Shown piece after piece: positions 1-8,692 of a DNA stretch of 64,000 nt. Within the stretch, counting starts at the first letter, position 1; each line of letters begins with the position of its first letter. Source of the DNA: Shewanella atlantica (lineage in GTDB: Bacteria; Pseudomonadota; Gammaproteobacteria; Enterobacterales; Shewanellaceae); contig NZ_RXNV01000005.1 of the NCBI RefSeq assembly GCF_003966265.1, positions 250,877-314,876 of the forward strand, read 5' to 3'. Under the pieces are notes generated by a model. It was not told where the DNA came from. It ran no database searches and was given only the letters and a program-made list of their open reading frames with translations. A program made the translations under genes and the position numbers.

Positions 1-2149
1 CAGGACCGAAGATCTTAATCGCCAGCTGCGCCTTTACACCGGATAACAACTCATCCACTCGCGTTGCAATAGGTTGGGAGAAGGTAAACAGCAGACCCGG
101 ATAAGCACTGAGTTTAGCTTCCATCAGCTTCTGTAGTTCAACCCGGCTCGATGCCGACTGCCACTGCTCTACCGGCTTGAGACCGATATAGATCTCGATA
201 TTACTCACAGGCTCAGGATCGCCCCCGAGCTCAGGCGCACCGATTCGACTCAATGCATACTCGACCTCAGGGAACTCCAACAACATCTTTTCAAGCTTAG
301 GCGCCACATCGAGGGAGGTGCCCAGGCTGGCAGTCGGAGCCAGTGTGACCCTCAGGTTTATCGTGCCCTCTTCGAGCTCGGGAACAAACTCAGTACCCAA
401 TTGAGGCAGCAGTGACATACTCAGAACAAACAGGGTGAAAGCGGTGACCACCACTGTCTTAGGCCTTGCCATAGTTGCCGTTAGCAGGCGGCGATACCCG
501 CTCTCGATTGGCTTTAATACCGCACTCTCTTTGAGTGTGATACCGCGCTTAAAGAGGAATACGGCCAATGCCGGTACTGCAACTAAGGCCACGACTAAGG
601 CCGATAGCATGGCTAGAATAATGCTCACAGCCATAGGTTGGAACAGCTTGCCTTCGACCCCTTCCAGGGCAAACAGTGGCGCAAATACCACTATGATGAT
701 CGCCGTAGCGAAGAAGATAGGGCTACACACCTCTTTAGCCGCCAACATGACTCGCATTGCGATACCATGTTGATCTTCATCGGCATGGTGCGGATCGGCC
801 TCACCGTCGGCGCGATCGCGTGCAGCGCCCAAGTGACGTCGGTCCGGCTGGGTAAGATGCTTAAAGATATTCTCAACCATCACCACCGAGCCATCGACCA
901 GCATACCGATAGCGACCGCCAGACCGCCCAGTGACATCAGGTTAGCCGACATGCCGAAATAGGACATCACCATCAAGGCTAAACAGATAGAAACCGGTAT
1001 CGAAAGCAGTACCAGCATGGTGGCACGTATGTTGACTAAAAACAGTGCCAGAATAACCACGATGAACACGAAGGCCATCAGTAACGCATCACGTACCGTC
1101 GTCACCGCTTGCTCGACCAGATCGGCTTGATCGTAGAAGACCTCAAAAGTCACACCATCGGGTAATGCCTGTTCGACTAATGCGGTTCTGGCATTGATAT
1201 CATCGATAGTTGCCTTAGTGTTAGCGCCCATACGCTTTAAGATAACGCCTGCGACCACTTCTCCAAGTACCTGTGGCGTTCCGGCTTCATCCCGACGTGT
1301 CATGGTCACGGCGCCCACTCTTATCTCACTGCCGTAATCGACCCTGGCGATATCACCAACCCGGATCGGCGTGCCCGCAAATTCAGTTAGCGGGATCAGA
1401 GCAATCGCCTTCAGCCCCTTATCACCGGAAGGCAGCAGACCATAGCCACGAACGACCAACTGCTCCTGGCCCTGATCCATAAACCAACCACCGGCATTAC
1501 GGTTATTACTTTCCAATGCTGTGGTGACCTGCTCCATAGACAAACCAAAGCTCAGCAACTTGTTAGGATCGATTTGAACTTGATATTGACGAACGTCACC
1601 ACCAAATGAGAGTACATCGGTGACACCACCCACAGGCATCATGATGAGCTTAACCAGGTAATCATTCAGGCTACGAAGCTCGGCGGCATCGATACCAGAA
1701 TCTGGCGCCGCCCGCAGAATATACTGATATATCTGGCCCAAGCCTGAGGTATTAGGGCCAATTTCAGGTACACCGATGCCATCGGGGATCATCTCTCTCG
1801 CCGCTTGCAACTGCTCAAACACCTGCTGACGAGCGAAGTAGATATCAGTCCCTTCGGCGAACACTACGGTCACCAGAGAAAGACCGGTACGGGAGAGCGA
1901 ACGCACTTCCGTTACTGCCGGCAGCGCGTACATGGCCGACTCGACCGGATAACTGATCAGCTTTTCAACTTCTTCGGCCGCAAGACCTTCGGCTTCGGTA
2001 TTAACCGTAACCTGCACATTGGTCACATCCGGAAAGGCATCCAGATTTAATTTTGGTAACATGGCCACACTGGCGATCGCAACCGCGATCAATGCCAACA
2101 CCACCAACAATCGGTTACGGATCGCAACCTCAATAAGTCTCTGTAACAT
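1..2149 (-). CDS. CusA/CzcA-family heavy-metal RND efflux pump, partial (C-terminus outside window)
   Basis: Inner-membrane proton-driven pump of a tripartite CBA heavy-metal exporter, reaching across the periplasm to the adaptor and outer-membrane channel encoded just upstream. The frame opens at the ATG at 2149 (MLQRLIEVAIRN) and stays open for about 716 codons to the window edge; full members have about 1,040. TM1 is near residues 10-30, followed by the porter segment with LDAFPDVTNVQV. The TM4 signature AIGMLVDGSVVMVEN (near residues 405-420) keeps the Asp and Glu of the proton relay in heavy-metal RND pumps. A short His/Asp-rich cytoplasmic stretch follows it. The start lies 48 bp after the adaptor stop, so the genes are surely cotranscribed. 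Whether the substrate is Zn/Cd/Co or Cu/Ag cannot be decided here; the His-rich adaptor favours a divalent metal. Confidence 0.93.
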   Translation of the reverse strand, partial: MLQRLIEVAIRNRLLVVLALIAVAIASVAMLPKLNLDAFPDVTNVQVTVNTEAEGLAAEEVEKLISYPVESAMYALPAVTEVRSLSRTGLSLVTVVFAEGTDIYFARQQVFEQLQAAREMIPDGIGVPEIGPNTSGLGQIYQYILRAAPDSGIDAAELRSLNDYLVKLIMMPVGGVTDVLSFGGDVRQYQVQIDPNKLLSFGLSMEQVTTALESNNRNAGGWFMDQGQEQLVVRGYGLLPSGDKGLKAIALIPLTEFAGTPIRVGDIARVDYGSEIRVGAVTMTRRDEAGTPQVLGEVVAGVILKRMGANTKATIDDINARTALVEQALPDGVTFEVFYDQADLVEQAVTTVRDALLMAFVFIVVILALFLVNIRATMLVLLSIPVSICLALMVMSYFGMSANLMSLGGLAVAIGMLVDGSVVMVENIFKHLTQPDRRHLGAARDRADGEADPHHADEDQHGIAMRVMLAAKEVCSPIFFATAIIIVVFAPLFALEGVEGKLFQPMAVSIILAMLSALVVALVAVPALAVFLFKRGITLKESAVLKPIESGYRRLLTATMARPKTVVVTAFTLFVLSMSLLPQLGTEFVPELEEGTINLRVTLAPTASLGTSLDVAPKLEKMLLEFPEVEYALSRIGAPELGGDPEPVSNIEIYIGLKPVEQWQSASSRVELQKLMEAKLSAYPGLLFTFSQPIATRVDELLSGVKAQLAIKIFGP

Positions 2150-2197
2150 ACGAGAACCTCTTTTGTTACTCGCTCTCGGAGCGAGCCTTAGTGGTAA

Positions 2198-3571
2198 TTA
2201 GTGGTTATGAATATCGAAGCCTGACTTGGCCTGCTCTGAGGCCAGAAAGAAAGCTCCGGATACCACAACATTACTGCCCGCAGCCAGACCACGAACCAAG
2301 TTCATGCCGCGCTGACGTTCAACCACTTCCACTTCGACGGCCTCGAAGCCATCCTTATCTTGAACAAAAACCTGCCAATCACCATCGCCACCACGAGTCA
2401 GCGCCGCATCGGGAAGAATGACGCCACCTTGCACTGCATTGGGCAGATATAGCTCAGCAAATTGACCCGCATGAATAACATGGCCGGGGTTTTCCAGGCT
2501 CACTAAGATCTGCTCGGTGCGAGTCACACTGTCGAGCTCATGAGAGCGACCGATGATCTTCGCCTCTAAGGTTTTATCGCCGACCCGAACCAGCGCCTTA
2601 CTGCCTATGCTCACATTCTCAGACTGCTTTGGAGTCACCTGAGCCTCAACCCATAGATGTGATTCATCGGTGAGTTGCATCAGAGCCGTGCCCGCAGCAA
2701 CAACTTGACCCAACATGGCCAGATCTTGCTGAACGCGACCATTGATAGGTGCCAATAGCTGATAACTGCCGATAGTCTCAGGGTTAGACTCTAACGTGCC
2801 GATCTGGGAGGTTGTCATCTTCATCGCTTCGAGGGTTGCACGCTTAAGTTCTGCATCCACCTGGGCCTGAAGACGGCGGCTCGCGCTGACAGCGCTCTTA
2901 CTCATACGCTTAACACGACTCCATTCTGCTGCGGCATTGATATATTCGGCCTGCGCCTGAGCCACGGCAACACCACCTAAGGTCAGCAGGGGCTGCCCTT
3001 TTTTCACCTCTTGTCCCGGCACCACATGACGCTGCTCGATTCTGACATCCAACTGAGGTGCCAGAGTCATGGTTCTGTCCCTGTCGACCACTAAGGTCGC
3101 CGTAGCCACAGCTTCAAGACTGAACGCCTCTTCTGAGAGCCTGGCAACCTCAATGCCTGCCAGTTGCTGCTGCTCGGCAGTTAGCTGCAGGGCATGACCT
3201 TCCTCTTCCGCTTCCTCTCCATGGCCATGTCCGTCATCGGTAGTTTCTGATGAGGCGTTTTTGCTTTCTGCTTTCTCAGCCAATTCGGCGTCATGATCAT
3301 GCCCCTCTTCCTCTCCATGATCGTGTCCGTCATCGGCGTTTTCCGGCGAGGCTACCTCTAATGAGACATTCTCTAATGACTTATTCTCTAGTGAAAAATT
3401 GTTGAACTCTGTTTTATCCACCGTTTCGGCGCTATGATCATGCCCTTCGCCCGCAAATGCTGCCGAAGGTAACGAGATAGCCGCGGCTAAAGTGATCAAC
3501 AGACCAAAGCCCATGGCTCTGCTGATCGCATTGAGCTTGAAACTATTCTTAACTGATTGCTGGTTTTTCAT
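2198..3571 (-). CDS. Periplasmic adaptor subunit (HlyD/CzcB family) of heavy-metal RND efflux
   Basis: 457-residue membrane-fusion protein linking the RND pump to the TolC-like channel. Residues 18-41 form a signal peptide (AMGFGLLITLAAAISLPSAAFA). The mature N-terminus (42-130) is an unusual low-complexity region with three separate His/Asp/Glu clusters (GEGHDHSAE, DDGHDHGEEEGHDHD, DDGHGHGEEAEEEGH), a likely metal-binding or metal-sensing extension. Lipoyl/barrel-sandwich and alpha-hairpin segments follow (LLTLGGVAVAQAQAEYINAAAEW ... LLAPINGRV), then the beta-barrel and membrane-proximal domains. It sits 18 bp after the outer-membrane factor gene and 48 bp before the pump gene. The family is clear; metal specificity is inferred only from the His clusters, which suit Zn, Cd, Co or Ni. 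Confidence 0.92.
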   Translation of the reverse strand: MKNQQSVKNSFKLNAISRAMGFGLLITLAAAISLPSAAFAGEGHDHSAETVDKTEFNNFSLENKSLENVSLEVASPENADDGHDHGEEEGHDHDAELAEKAESKNASSETTDDGHGHGEEAEEEGHALQLTAEQQQLAGIEVARLSEEAFSLEAVATATLVVDRDRTMTLAPQLDVRIEQRHVVPGQEVKKGQPLLTLGGVAVAQAQAEYINAAAEWSRVKRMSKSAVSASRRLQAQVDAELKRATLEAMKMTTSQIGTLESNPETIGSYQLLAPINGRVQQDLAMLGQVVAAGTALMQLTDESHLWVEAQVTPKQSENVSIGSKALVRVGDKTLEAKIIGRSHELDSVTRTEQILVSLENPGHVIHAGQFAELYLPNAVQGGVILPDAALTRGGDGDWQVFVQDKDGFEAVEVEVVERQRGMNLVRGLAAGSNVVVSGAFFLASEQAKSGFDIHNH

Positions 3572-3589
3572 ATTCGTTATTCCGTCTGA

Positions 3590-4921
3590 TTACAGTGCGG
3601 CAGCCGTATGTGATGCCAAATGCGAGGGCTGAGCTAAAAGTTGTGCCTGAAGAAATGATTCGAGTTGCCCGCTGGCTCCCATCCACTCCAGCCAGCTCTG
3701 ATACAGAGCCGTTTCCAGAGTCAAACCGGCGAGGTAACTGCTTGAAAGCTGGCGCTGACTCTGCAGATAATCACTGGTATTGATGTCACCGGCTCGCCAT
3801 TGTTGACCCAATGCCGATGCGGCTTCCTGACCCGAGTTAAGTACCAGTTCACGCCAATCCTGATAGCGCTCGGTGAGTCTTGGCAGACTTAACTTGAACT
3901 TCTTCTGCTGTTGAATAAGCACTCTTTCACGTGCCAGATACGTTTGCTCTGCGACGGCAATGTCCTGACTGGCCACGGCTAAGGCTTCACTGTAGTTATT
4001 ACGGATCTGTAAGGGGATTGATATACCGAGTCCAAACTTGTTCTCTTCCCCCTCTCGTTCGGCATTTAAGCTGACTGTGGGATCGGCTGATGTGTCGGCC
4101 TTCACCTGTTGAACTGTCACCTTAGCCAGTAGCACTTGCTGATAAGCACTCTTCAAAGCCGGTAATTCAGGGTCTACCTGTGTCGAAACTTCAGGAAGAG
4201 TTAACGCCCCGAGAAATCCGCTAAAAGGCAGTTCGCTATCTCCGAGCAACATCAACACATTGGCATCGGAGGTGATGGAGGCTTGCTCGGCTATTGCGTA
4301 ATCGGCGGCTTTACTCGCCACATCGAGCTGGATCAGCTTGAGCTCCACAGCCGATAGTTCACCGACCTGCATCTGTTGCTTGGCGATATTAAATTGTGTC
4401 TTAGCCGCTACGAGCTGCTGCTTTTGAAACGCTACCGCCTTGCGGTTCTGTGCCTGTTCGACGAGGGACTGTATCGAGTCAGCCAACATCTGACTGCGCT
4501 CCAATGATATATCGGAGAGCATAATTTCAGACTCAAGCTGAGCTTTGCGTGTCGCCGCGCCGCGCTTATCCCCCCAGTCTATGGTCTGGCTGATGCCAAG
4601 CGTATAGCTATCTTCGCTGGCATTCTGGTAATCCAAACCCAATTCAGGATTGTAGATCGCCTGATCGGCCGCTTTAATTCTCAACTCTGCTTGAGTTCGT
4701 CTCGCCTGCTGAGCCACGACTTCCGGCAGGGCATCGAAGCTCTGCATCAGGCTGGGTAGCCAGGACTCGAAGCTGGCTTGATTACCACTATCGTTCACCG
4801 ATGCACTTGGTGCATAAGCCAGAGAGGGGACTTGTAAGTCTGCTTCTATCGCAGCCTGAGCACTGGTGACTCCACTTGTTAAGTAAGCTAACAACAGGCT
4901 GGCAATTATTGTTTTTTTCAT
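3590..4921 (-). CDS. TolC/CzcC-family outer-membrane efflux protein
   Basis: Outer-membrane channel of the tripartite metal exporter and first structural gene of the operon. I chose the ATG at 4921 because it starts a classical signal peptide (MKKTIIASLLLAYLTSGVTS, cleavage after AQA) and has AGGAT upstream; another in-frame ATG at 4945 would add eight residues. The 443-residue product shows the two repeated alpha-helical OEP halves, with Gln/Ala-rich helices such as LVEQAQNRKAVAFQKQQLVAAK and the conserved AEREGEENKFGLGISIPLQI segment of CzcC-like proteins. It is followed at 18 bp by the adaptor gene. Confidence 0.9.
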   Translation of the reverse strand: MKKTIIASLLLAYLTSGVTSAQAAIEADLQVPSLAYAPSASVNDSGNQASFESWLPSLMQSFDALPEVVAQQARRTQAELRIKAADQAIYNPELGLDYQNASEDSYTLGISQTIDWGDKRGAATRKAQLESEIMLSDISLERSQMLADSIQSLVEQAQNRKAVAFQKQQLVAAKTQFNIAKQQMQVGELSAVELKLIQLDVASKAADYAIAEQASITSDANVLMLLGDSELPFSGFLGALTLPEVSTQVDPELPALKSAYQQVLLAKVTVQQVKADTSADPTVSLNAEREGEENKFGLGISIPLQIRNNYSEALAVASQDIAVAEQTYLARERVLIQQQKKFKLSLPRLTERYQDWRELVLNSGQEAASALGQQWRAGDINTSDYLQSQRQLSSSYLAGLTLETALYQSWLEWMGASGQLESFLQAQLLAQPSHLASHTAAAL

Positions 4922-5134
4922 CGCATATCCTATCCCGAGAAGCATTTTCCGATGTGGGGATCAAGCCTGCTGAAACTGAATTCAGAAGCGTTAATACAAC
5001 ACATATACGGAGCTGTTCTTGGGTTAAATCATTATCAGGAGTCACATGGCACTGGGCCATTGGATTCCAATTAACTGCTGTAAATGATCTTGTTTCCAGC
5101 GATAAGCCGATGGCTCATGACCAGAAACGAAAGG

Positions 5135-5641
5135 TTATGCGATAGGGGGACGGTAGTCCGGTAAGGCTTCAGGTGGCAGGTAATTACTACTGATGCTGGT
5201 AAGTGCATCATCCACAGGGGCCAAAGGCGTCGACGAGTCGATAGACATGGCGGTAACGTGACCACCATGACACTGGCAGTCGAGACAAAGATCGAAGGTT
5301 TTAGTTTCAGTCTTACTCACAAGGTGTGAATGGCCACTGGCATCGTTACTATTTACTTGAGTATTTACTGATGCCAAACGGTTAGCTAATACCAAAGTCT
5401 TGTTTGAGGTAACGTTTTCGAAATCCAACTCGGCTTCTGTTGAGCATGTGCAATCGACACACTGAGCCAGGCTGGTGATCTCGGCAGTAAACTGCAGATG
5501 AGGGTGATTTTCCGACTCTTCGTCATGACTCCCAAGATGCAACTGATGCGCGCCTAAGTTAGCCCCTGCAAACTGCAGCAGCACAACGGCGATCAACGCA
5601 AAAGCGATCTTATGGGTGAATAGACGAAATTGATAGCGCAA
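5135..5641 (-). CDS. His/Cys-rich exported protein upstream of the metal-efflux operon, unknown function
   Basis: 168 residues with an N-terminal signal or anchor helix (KIAFALIAVVLLQFAGA). The exported part has several His pairs (GAHQLHLGSHDEE) and two Cys clusters (CVDCTC near 79-84, CLDCQCHGGH near 139-148), all plausible metal ligands. The C-terminus ends PPEALPDYRPPIA, a proline-rich tail of the kind found on small proteins beside copper/heavy-metal operons (DUF2946-like). It is codirectional with and about 210 bp upstream of the outer-membrane factor gene, so it may be the operon leader gene and act as a periplasmic metal-binding or sensing protein. That role is inference; I do not recognise a named family with certainty. 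Confidence 0.7.
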   Translation of the reverse strand: MRYQFRLFTHKIAFALIAVVLLQFAGANLGAHQLHLGSHDEESENHPHLQFTAEITSLAQCVDCTCSTEAELDFENVTSNKTLVLANRLASVNTQVNSNDASGHSHLVSKTETKTFDLCLDCQCHGGHVTAMSIDSSTPLAPVDDALTSISSNYLPPEALPDYRPPIA

Positions 5642-5862
5642 AAAATACCTTATTAATTATGCTTGTGTAACTTCTTACCAATCAGAGTGCAATTGTATCT
5701 GAAAGTTCAACGCAGACAATATAAACACTGAATTCAGAATCTAAAATACTGTCTGCGTCACATTCGGCAGTCACCTATATTTGCCTATAAGGACAATGCC
5801 GAACCTAGCAATTTGAATAGCTGGTGTAATGGCTCCTAGATGAACCAACCATTAGCTGTGAG

Positions 5863-6066
5863 TTATTTAAACACACAGTGTTTAGCGTAATCGGCCGCCT
5901 CATTCGCAGACCAGTCACCTGAGTCTTTTTCGCTCATCTGCTTACACCACTTTTCGCTGCCAACTTCCGGCGCGCAGCCACTTAAGCCAACCATGAAGAT
6001 ACCTGCAAGTGCGACAGAGATAAATTTAGCCGAGGTGTTAAGTGATTTGCTATTTTTTGAAAGCAT
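5863..6066 (-). CDS. Small DUF3012-type lipoprotein
   Basis: 67-residue protein with a lipobox at residues 28-31 (LSGC), preceded by a hydrophobic stretch (ISVALAGIFMVG). The mature part APEVGSEKWCKQMSEK...GDWSANEAADYAKHCVF matches the DUF3012 family as I know it, including the two Cys that probably form a disulfide. It is expected to be anchored in the outer membrane. Function is unknown. It stands alone between the metal-efflux locus and the SpoIIAA-like gene. AAGGAAAA on the minus strand just upstream of the ATG is a good ribosome binding site. Confidence 0.8.
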   Translation of the reverse strand: MLSKNSKSLNTSAKFISVALAGIFMVGLSGCAPEVGSEKWCKQMSEKDSGDWSANEAADYAKHCVFK

Positions 6067-6211
6067 GTGGTTTTCCTTAATTATGATAGCTAGCCGTGTT
6101 GCTCGTATGTGACAACTTTAATGCCGGTTTGTATTCTACAATAATGGCAAAGCGAACACCTAACTAAAAAGTGTGTGGCTAAGCTGCTATTCGGAGCGGA
6201 TGCCTGAACAT

Positions 6212-6577
6212 TTACTTCACAAGATTGGTGGCGATCCAGTCTCTTGCCAACGCTTTTTCTTCTAATGGGTACCAGGCCACCTCACCTTGCATAAACGGCC
6301 CCATCAGACGAACGGCGTCACCGAACCAATCGGGACCACCCACCAGAACTAAACCGTCGAAGTTAGGCAGTTGAACCTCACCACTTCCCTTCAGAGACTG
6401 TGACTCCCACCCCTCTAATAACACATCAGCTTCTATATAAAGACACACCTTACCCGATTGTTCTCGGTAGCTCTCAATCAAAGGCTTAAGGTGTTGCTGA
6501 TAATCAGAGGTAGACAAACGCCCGCTGGCAAAAAGGCTGATAACACCTTCAGCAACATCTGGGATTTTGCATAACAT
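6212..6577 (-). CDS. SpoIIAA-like (STAS-fold, DUF3478-type) protein
   Basis: 121 residues from the ATG at 6577, chosen because GGAG lies 9 nt upstream; the open frame continues upstream to 6670 but that part overlaps the arfB promoter and looks nothing like the family. Segments resemble the SpoIIAA-like/STAS family of small cytoplasmic proteins: an N-terminal domain with a G/R/L-containing helix (SDYQQHLKPLIESYREQSGKVCLYIEAD), a central WFGDAVRLMGPFMQG and a C-terminal ALARDWI. No enzymatic role is known. It is divergent from arfB with 121 bp between starts. Confidence 0.7.
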   Translation of the reverse strand: MLCKIPDVAEGVISLFASGRLSTSDYQQHLKPLIESYREQSGKVCLYIEADVLLEGWESQSLKGSGEVQLPNFDGLVLVGGPDWFGDAVRLMGPFMQGEVAWYPLEEKALARDWIATNLVK

Positions 6578-6698
6578 AGAAAAACTCCGAACATGGATAA
6601 ATAGTCTGTCACTCTGGAGCATACCAGAGATATCGATACTGAAAAAACTCAATTTTCTGTTAAGATACACTTCCCAAAAAAAGACGATCTATTTTGCC

Positions 6699-7115
6699 AT
6701 GATAAAAATTTCGAACAGTGTCTCTCTTCAAGAAAATGAGATTGAATGGCAATTTATCCGCTCCAGTGGTGCGGGCGGTCAACATATCAATAAGGTCTCT
6801 ACTGCGGCTCAAATCATCTTCGATATCAATGCCTCATCTCTGCCGGATTTTTACAAGCACGCTCTCCTTAAGAAAGCGGATCATCGCATCACCAAAAGCG
6901 GCAAGATCATCATCAAGTGTCAGCAGAGTCGTAGTCAGGATTTCAACCGTCAGGCTGCATTAACTCAATTCATCGAGCTTATTGCCAGCGTGGCCATCAT
7001 TCAGAAGAAGCGCATAGCGACCAAGCCTACAAAAGGTAGCCAACGCCGGCGTGTCGACGCAAAAAAACAGAAAGGTGCCACCAAGGCACTGAGACGAAGT
7101 AAGTCAGATTATTAA
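6699..7115 (+). CDS. arfB: Alternative ribosome-rescue factor ArfB (YaeJ)
   Basis: 138-residue peptidyl-tRNA hydrolase that releases stalled nascent chains from ribosomes lacking a stop codon. The release-factor motif GGQ is in IRSSGAGGQHINKVST (residues 20-35). The basic C-terminal tail (TKGSQRRRVDAKKQKGATKALRRSK) is the extension that enters the empty mRNA channel in ArfB. The start MIKISNSVSL at 6699 matches the family length; the frame is open back to 6567, but that part overlaps the divergent gene start. A 15-copy heptamer array begins 8 nt after the stop. Confidence 0.92.
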   Translation: MIKISNSVSLQENEIEWQFIRSSGAGGQHINKVSTAAQIIFDINASSLPDFYKHALLKKADHRITKSGKIIIKCQQSRSQDFNRQAALTQFIELIASVAIIQKKRIATKPTKGSQRRRVDAKKQKGATKALRRSKSDY

Positions 7116-7123
7116 AGTGACTA

Positions 7124-7228
7124 GGTTCTAGGTTCTAGGTTCTAGGTTCTAGGTTCTAGGTTCTAGGTTCTAGGTTCTAGGTTCTAGGTTCTAGGTTCTA
7201 GGTTCTAGGTTCTAGGTTCTAGGTTCTA
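7124..7228. repeat. Heptanucleotide tandem array, 15 copies of GGTTCTA
   Basis: Fifteen uninterrupted copies of the 7-mer GGTTCTA (105 bp), flanked by cta and g that extend the register. It starts 8 nt after the arfB stop. Each junction creates CTAG, a tetranucleotide usually rare in enterobacteria and relatives. No spacers, so it is not a CRISPR. The remaining 7229-7424 stretch before aroQ holds no gene or clear terminator. Confidence 0.97.
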
Positions 7229-7424
7229 GCACCTATCGTCCTTACCTGCTTCATCTTGTCGCCTCTCTCTGCCTATCTTTGCCTCATCTCGCAGAAAAAA
7301 TCGCCGAAATTGACGCTAAAAGTCGACAACTCCCTAAACTTCTGGTGAAATCGAATAAGTCACTTATTGTGCAATAGCCAGCGATGACTCACCAATTCAC
7401 GATTTTAAAAGCAAGGATATCTCC

Positions 7425-7868
7425 ATGGGCGGCAAGGCAAAGATCTTATTAGTGAACGGACCGAACCTTAATCTATTAGGACGCAGAGAGCCCGGACATT
7501 ACGGGCACCACACATTAGATCAGATAGTCAAAGAGCTTAAAGATGAGTCGATAAGTGCAGGCGTTGTTCTCGAGCATATTCAGTCAAATGCAGAATATGA
7601 GCTCATCGATGCCATTCATGCGACGGAAGCCGACTTTATCATTATCAACCCTGCCGCTTTTACACACACAAGTGTCGCGCTCAGAGACGCAATTCTAGGT
7701 GTATCGATTCCTTTTATCGAAGTACACCTCTCTAATGTGCATGCCCGGGAGCCATTTCGTCACCACTCCTATTTCTCAGATAAGGCTATCGGCGTGATCT
7801 GTGGTCTTGGTGCACAGGGTTATCAATTTGCACTTCAATCGGCGATCGGCCGACTCAAGGCTAAATAG
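7425..7868 (+). CDS. aroQ: Type II 3-dehydroquinate dehydratase
   Basis: Third step of the shikimate pathway: trans-dehydration of 3-dehydroquinate to 3-dehydroshikimate, as a cytoplasmic dodecamer. 147 residues, the normal length. Signatures: [16 protein letters not shown] (residues 11-26, with the catalytic Arg/Tyr region), [17 protein letters not shown] and the substrate-binding [17 protein letters not shown] with its catalytic His. AAGGATAT precedes the ATG. The aroQ-accB-accC order is common in gamma-proteobacteria, but here both gaps contain heptamer arrays. Confidence 0.97.
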   Translation: MGGKAKILLVNGPNLNLLGRREPGHYGHHTLDQIVKELKDESISAGVVLEHIQSNAEYELIDAIHATEADFIIINPAAFTHTSVALRDAILGVSIPFIEVHLSNVHAREPFRHHSYFSDKAIGVICGLGAQGYQFALQSAIGRLKAK

Positions 7869-7886
7869 GCAGAGCATTAACGCCTA

Positions 7887-7948
7887 GGTTCTAGGTTCTA
7901 GGTTCTAGGTTCTAGGTTCTAGGTTCTAGGTTCTAGGTTCTAGGTTCT
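7887..7948. repeat. Heptanucleotide tandem array, 8.9 copies of GGTTCTA
   Basis: Eight complete GGTTCTA units (7887-7942) plus six bases of a ninth. Same unit and orientation as the array behind arfB; begins 18 nt after the aroQ stop and ends 45 nt before accB. Confidence 0.96.
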
Positions 7949-7993
7949 GACACGGTGAACAACTAGTATTGAAATAACTATCTTTGGACAAAT

Positions 7994-8530
7994 ATGGATA
8001 TTCGAAAAATAAAGAAGCTGATTGAGTTAGTGCAGGAGTCCGGTATTGCCGAACTCGAAATAAAGGAAGGCGAAGAGTCGGTGAGGATCTGCCGTCAGAG
8101 CCCGCCCTCTCCCTTTCCTACTCAGCCCATCTACGTCCCCGCAGGTGTACAACAGGCGACCGGTGAAGTGAGTACTAACATGGCTGCGAGTTCAAACTCA
8201 ACAGCATCTCAAACCATTTCATCACAGAGCGCGACATCATCGAACACTTCATCATCGAGCACTGGCAGCGCTGCAGATGAGTTTGATGAGGCTAACCTTG
8301 TGATATCGCCCATGGTCGGTACCTTCTACCTGTCGCCGTCACCCGCAACCGAGCCACTTTGTCAGGTGGGACAGGCCGTGGAACAGGGGGAGCCTGTCTG
8401 CATCATAGAAGCGATGAAGATGATGAATCAAATTGAGGCGCACCGCTCCGGTGTGATTAAAGCTATTCTGGTTGAGAGTGGTGAGGCCGTCGAATTCGAT
8501 CAAGCCTTAATAATTATTGAAGATGAATAG
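7994..8530 (+). CDS. accB: Biotin carboxyl carrier protein of acetyl-CoA carboxylase
   Basis: 178-residue AccB, which carries biotin between AccC and the carboxyltransferase in the first step of fatty acid synthesis. N-terminal helix-rich segment [32 protein letters not shown] is followed by a long Ser/Thr/Ala linker (about 55-95) and the C-terminal biotinyl domain with the EAMKMMN motif; Lys142 is the biotinylation site. The linker is somewhat longer than in E. coli (156 residues). It lies upstream of accC but is separated from it by 162 bp containing a heptamer array, whereas the two genes are usually close-packed. Confidence 0.96.
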   Translation: MDIRKIKKLIELVQESGIAELEIKEGEESVRICRQSPPSPFPTQPIYVPAGVQQATGEVSTNMAASSNSTASQTISSQSATSSNTSSSSTGSAADEFDEANLVISPMVGTFYLSPSPATEPLCQVGQAVEQGEPVCIIEAMKMMNQIEAHRSGVIKAILVESGEAVEFDQALIIIEDE

Positions 8531-8535
8531 ATCGA

Positions 8536-8577
8536 GTTGCTAGTTGCTAGTTGCTAGTTGCTAGTTGCTAGTTGCTA
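8536..8577. repeat. Heptanucleotide tandem array, 6 copies of GTTGCTA
   Basis: Exactly six units of GTTGCTA (42 bp), starting 5 nt after the accB stop. The unit differs from GGTTCTA but is also 7 bp and also regenerates CTAG at each junction. Confidence 0.96.
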
Positions 8578-8692
8578 AAAGTGAAGCAGCACTTAAGACC
8601 CATAGCAAGACCAGAGCTTTCTTTGAGAAAAGTCGTTGAGAGAAAGCCATCGAGACATAGCTGTAATAAATCTCATTAAGGGATAGTCATTG

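Noticed and set aside
638..934. Plus-strand open frames over the RND pump gene (also 435-773, 1273-1482, 1805-2201)
   Set aside because: All overlap the well-supported minus-strand pump; composition is that of a shadow frame.
7121..7229. Regular repeat read as a CRISPR array
   Set aside because: Units are 7 bp and continuous with no spacers; no cas genes nearby.
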